A stretch of DNA of 8,687 nt from Calditrichia bacterium (GTDB lineage Bacteria > Calditrichota > Calditrichia > RBG-13-44-9): positions 1-8,687 of the forward strand of contig JALXCH010000059.1 of NCBI GenBank assembly GCA_026991005.1, given 5' to 3'. The first letter of the stretch is position 1; each line of letters begins with the position of its first letter. The notes beneath the pieces were generated by a model. That model was not told where the DNA came from. It saw nothing but the letters and a program-made list of their open reading frames with translations, and did not search any database. Below are positions 7,715-8,687 of the stretch, one piece after another. Made by a program: the position numbers and the translations under genes.

Positions 7715-8444
7715 CACCATCACCTCTATCGTTATTGTACTTCAATTCACTCCAGATCTGCTTGAAATATTCACTAAACTGGGGCGATTTACGGGCTTCT
7801 ATGGGGTCTTTTTTTCTTAACCCGCTGTCTATCTTAATAACTTTTTTAATAGTAGTGGGTTTTTCGGTGAGAATGATAATTTCATCAGACAGGGCAATGG
7901 CGTCTTCAATGTCATGGGTTACCAGAATAATCAAACAGCCGGTGCGTTTCTGGTAATCCAGGATGATTTTTTGAATACGGAGCTTGATGTCAAAGTCAAG
8001 GCTGGAGAAGGGTTCGTCAAGCAAGAGGATATCGGGTTCGGTAAGCAATGTGCGTATAAGCGCAGCGCGTTGCTTCATCCCGCCGGATAACTCATGGGGA
8101 TAATAGTGTTCATAGCCTTTTAAACCAAAATCGGCAATATACCGGTCTGTCATATTCGATGTTTTATTCAACACTTCCAGCCCCAGTTCTACATTCTCCT
8201 TCAATGTACGCCAGGGTAGTAAAAGGTCATCCTGAAACATGTAATTAATATCATTATTATATTCAATTTTAATATTACCATCATAATTTAAAATTATATT
8301 ACTTATAGTATTTAATAAAGTTGTTTTACCTGAACCACTCGGCCCTATTATTGTATAAATATTATTTTTATAAAAAATATAATTAAAATTTTTAATTACA
8401 TTATATTTTTGAAATGATACAAAAATTTTATTTATTATTATCAT
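7692..8444 (-). CDS. ABC transporter ATPase, nitrate/sulfonate/taurine type
   Basis: A 250-residue cytoplasmic ATPase that powers the importer. All motifs are intact: Walker A GPSGSGKTT (34-42), Q-loop Q71 in FQDDLLLPW (the LLPW is typical of SsuB/TauB/NrtD-like proteins), signature LSGGMKQR (119-126), Walker B DILLLDEP (138-145), D-loop SSLD, and H-loop H177. The C-terminal stretch after residue 195 (KPTTIKKVIKID...SPQFSEYFKQIW) is the usual tail of this class, so the gene is full length. The ATG at 8444 is the only sensible start, since the next Met is residue 69. The gene is compositionally split. Codons 1-70 have G or C in the third position in only 5 cases (two are Met), whereas 22 of codons 71-120 do. 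The change falls at the Q-loop codon. The stop overlaps the next gene's start, and the start lies 7 bases after the upstream stop. Confidence 0.95.
   Translation of the reverse strand: MIIINKIFVSFQKYNVIKNFNYIFYKNNIYTIIGPSGSGKTTLLNTISNIILNYDGNIKIEYNNDINYMFQDDLLLPWRTLKENVELGLEVLNKTSNMTDRYIADFGLKGYEHYYPHELSGGMKQRAALIRTLLTEPDILLLDEPFSSLDFDIKLRIQKIILDYQKRTGCLIILVTHDIEDAIALSDEIIILTEKPTTIKKVIKIDSGLRKKDPIEARKSPQFSEYFKQIWSELKYNNDRGDGDEVSKRN
7723..7726 (-). promoter_or_regulatory. Ribosome binding site inside the ATPase gene
   Basis: GAGG on the minus strand lies 8 bases before the ATG at 7714. A tandem GTGATG repeat follows directly and offers two nearer starts (GTG 7723, ATG 7720) with poor spacing. 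Confidence 0.5.
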
Positions 8445-8451
8445 TATTTAG

Positions 8452-8687
8452 TTAAATTCTTTTTAATATAAACTTTATTTTATTACTCAACTTTTTATCA
8501 TTTATACTTAATATATTATTTCTTATATTAATTTTTAAAGTTTCTTCCAATGCTTTATAATTATTTTTTTCTTTCAAATATATTTCTAAATCTTTAGGAT
8601 AATAATTTTCATTTATCATAAATTTTATTTTATCTATTTCATCTGTTATTATCAAATCTTTATTATATTTCATTAAAATATTATTAA
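8452..8687 (-). CDS. Extremely AT-rich reading frame, 5' partial, unknown
   Basis: The frame ends with TAA at 8452-8454 and is open on the minus strand to the right edge. The first Met codon (8673-8671) has no purine-rich site before it, and in-frame codons continue upstream (reading N-N-I-L), so this is more likely the C-terminal end of a longer protein than a 73-residue protein. The visible part is rich in K, I, N, E and L, probably helical (YYPKDLEIYLKEKNNYKALE), with no motif I recognise. G+C is about 12%, matching the first 210 bases of the ATPase gene. It lies 7 bases upstream of the ATPase and is probably co-transcribed. A substrate-binding protein is common at this place in such operons, but nothing visible shows that this is one. 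Confidence 0.55.
   Translation of the reverse strand, partial: NNILMKYNKDLIITDEIDKIKFMINENYYPKDLEIYLKEKNNYKALEETLKINIRNNILSINDKKLSNKIKFILKRI

Overview
This is bacterial DNA with three compositional zones that coincide with gene blocks. Positions 1-3940 are GC-rich (a sampled stretch near 2900 is about 63% G+C) and carry two ordinary, tightly coupled chromosomal genes on the plus strand. Positions 3941-8235 are AT-rich to intermediate (sampled 60-base blocks range from about 18% to 50%). From about 8235 to the right edge G+C drops to 10-20%. The phylum cannot be fixed from these sequences. The coding style (Shine-Dalgarno sites, GTG/TTG/ATG starts, overlapping operons) is bacterial, and the steps suggest the right half was acquired from one or more AT-richer sources.

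Left block (plus strand): the 3' part of a metallo-beta-lactamase-fold hydrolase (YtnP/AiiA lactonase-like) overlaps by GTGA a 1075-residue AddB-like nuclease. The nuclease has a RecB-type nuclease domain and an apparent four-cysteine iron-sulfur cluster, but no Walker A motif and no addA partner in view. After a 201-base AT-rich gap comes a 434-residue plus-strand protein of unknown function, with a TTG start placed by a strong AGGAGG site.

Right block (minus strand, read right to left): the 3' end of an extremely AT-rich reading frame entering from the right edge, an ABC ATPase of the nitrate/sulfonate/taurine class, an ImmA/IrrE-like protein whose HExxH motif reads HLFGH, the matching SsuC/TauC-type permease, and a class I SAM-dependent methyltransferase. 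The four complete genes overlap or lie 2 bases apart, so they look like one translationally coupled operon. The block ends in a weak hairpin plus T-run between the two convergent transcripts. No complete substrate-binding protein is visible. The likely picture is an ABC importer for a small molecule, with a degenerate metallopeptidase-like accessory protein and a methyltransferase that may act on the substrate or a derivative.

The points most worth a second look are the abrupt composition break inside the ATPase gene, exactly at the Q-loop codon, and the HLFGH protein embedded between ATPase and permease. No rRNA, tRNA, CRISPR array, insertion sequence or integrase was seen.
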